Origin: Bacillota bacterium
Lineage (GTDB): Bacteria; Bacillota; Clostridia; Acetivibrionales; JAFADI01
Direction: 5' to 3'
Assembly (NCBI GenBank): GCA_023424965.1
Contig: JAFADI010000055.1
Location: forward strand, 1-49,467
Length of the DNA stretch: 49,467 bases
This document shows, one piece after another, positions 48,932-49,467 of this stretch. The translations under genes and the position numbers were made by a program. The notes below the pieces were generated by a model. It saw nothing but the letters and a program-made list of their open reading frames with translations. It made no database searches and was not told the DNA's origin. Position 1 is the first letter of the stretch. Each line of letters starts with the position of its first letter.

Positions 48932-49189
48932 TCAATGCTCCTGCATTTCCATCTCCAGCTCCAGACAGCCGCTGTCCAGTTCCAGAAGAAGCCCCTGGAG
49001 CTCTTTCATTTCATAGGCATTCAGGGTTACGCCCCTTTTCATTTTTTCGTGGTTCTCATTCCACTCGCGGATGTCCAGCTTTGGTTTTCTTTCATTCCAG
49101 CTTACCACATTGACTTCCTTTTTCCAACCTTCTTTGCCTTCTCCGAGGATACCGATGCTTTTTACGATTTGAAATTTTAAATCCGACAT
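48932..49189 (-). CDS. PC4/YdbC-family ssDNA-binding protein
   Basis: 85-residue protein of the bacterial PC4 family (YdbC type). The beta-rich core SDLKFQIVKSIGILGEGKEGWKKEVNVVSWNERKPKLDIREWNENHEKMKRGVTL matches the family throughout; it binds single-stranded nucleic acid as a dimer through beta strands. Start ATG follows GGGAGG. Its promoter overlaps a LexA-like box, which suggests induction during DNA damage. Confidence 0.92.
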   Translation of the reverse strand: MSDLKFQIVKSIGILGEGKEGWKKEVNVVSWNERKPKLDIREWNENHEKMKRGVTLNAYEMKELQGLLLELDSGCLELEMEMQEH

Positions 49190-49239
49190 AAATACCTCCC
49201 AGGCCTTAAGAGCCTTTCCCCATGTAATAATTTACCATA

Positions 49240-49268
49240 AATATATCAGAACATTTGTTCGGTGTCAA
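49240..49268 (-). promoter_or_regulatory. Promoter with LexA-like SOS box for the PC4/YdbC gene
   Basis: On the minus strand TTGACA (49263-49268) and TATATT (49240-49245) are 17 bp apart. The spacer holds CGAAC-aaat-GTTCT (49248-49261), one base from the Gram-positive LexA/DinR consensus CGAACN4GTTCG. LexA bound here would block RNA polymerase. The rest of the window (49269-49467) holds no gene that I can support. Confidence 0.65.
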
Positions 49269-49467
49269 TTTGATTCTTATATTTCCATAGAGAAAATGGT
49301 ACATGCCAGCAAAATTCTACATATTCGGGTAAAATAACAAATAAAGCACCCATAATTTATTTCCCGGATTGTGTTATTGCTTTTCGCAAAGTCATTTAAT
49401 GGCGGAAATCTGCATTTTGTGAATAAACTGCTCTCCCATCAGGCCAAGGTATATCCGGTAGATGATT

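Overview
The window looks like a chromosome segment from an anaerobic, spore-forming member of the Clostridia (Firmicutes). The evidence is a dipicolinate synthase subunit B gene, a YhcN/YlaJ-type spore lipoprotein, strong AGGAGG-type ribosome sites, frequent TTG/GTG starts, a DUF3243 protein, a YesM/YesN two-component pair and a [NiFe]-hydrogenase maturation cluster. I cannot name the species from sequence alone.

Region 1 (1-30300) reads as ordinary host backbone of moderate GC. It holds threonine aldolase, an acyltransferase, peptide deformylase, a site-2-type protease and dpaB. A YjbR-like gene follows, preceded by a duplicated leader that carries two tiny ORFs with hairpins. Next come hypF-hypC-hypD-hypE, msrB, two stand-alone starch-binding-like (CBM25/53) proteins flanking a spore lipoprotein, TPR, cupin and PilZ proteins, and a drug-efflux operon (two membrane-fusion adaptors, a DHA2 transporter, MarR). 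After these are a radical SAM protein, an overlapping psd-CPBP-DUF2161 operon, an OFA-family transporter, NfeD/SPFH, deoD with a structured upstream element, and a YdcZ transporter pair divergent from a YeiL-like Crp/Fnr regulator with a perfect 22-bp palindrome between them.

Region 2 (about 30400-37450) is visibly AT-richer and looks like a defence island. It contains a RelE/HigB-HigA-like toxin-antitoxin pair and a tightly coupled operon of sce7726 (PD-(D/E)XK-like), sce7725 and a RES-domain protein (putative NAD+-degrading effector). Upstream of that operon is an HTH protein. A second couplet is DUF5343 plus a Swt1-type HEPN protein with an intact Rx4H motif. The island ends in the decayed 3' part of a large serine recombinase that abuts the terminator and 3' end of an initiator tRNA-Met gene. 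The sce7726-sce7725-RES operon is the best candidate here for an undescribed system.

Region 3 (37700-48240) is an AT-rich glycan-use locus. It has a cytoplasmic GH172 (DUF2961) enzyme, an AraC regulator, a YesM/YesN system, a sugar ABC importer (binding lipoprotein plus two permeases, no ATPase) and a secreted GH43-like beta-propeller enzyme whose leader carries a 10-codon ORF and a hairpin. The likely logic is extracellular cleavage, import of oligosaccharides and intracellular GH172 hydrolysis; an arabinan or fructan is plausible but not shown.

Region 4 (48480-end) has an ArsC/Spx-fold protein lacking the usual cysteine and a PC4/YdbC-like protein whose promoter contains a LexA-like (SOS) box.
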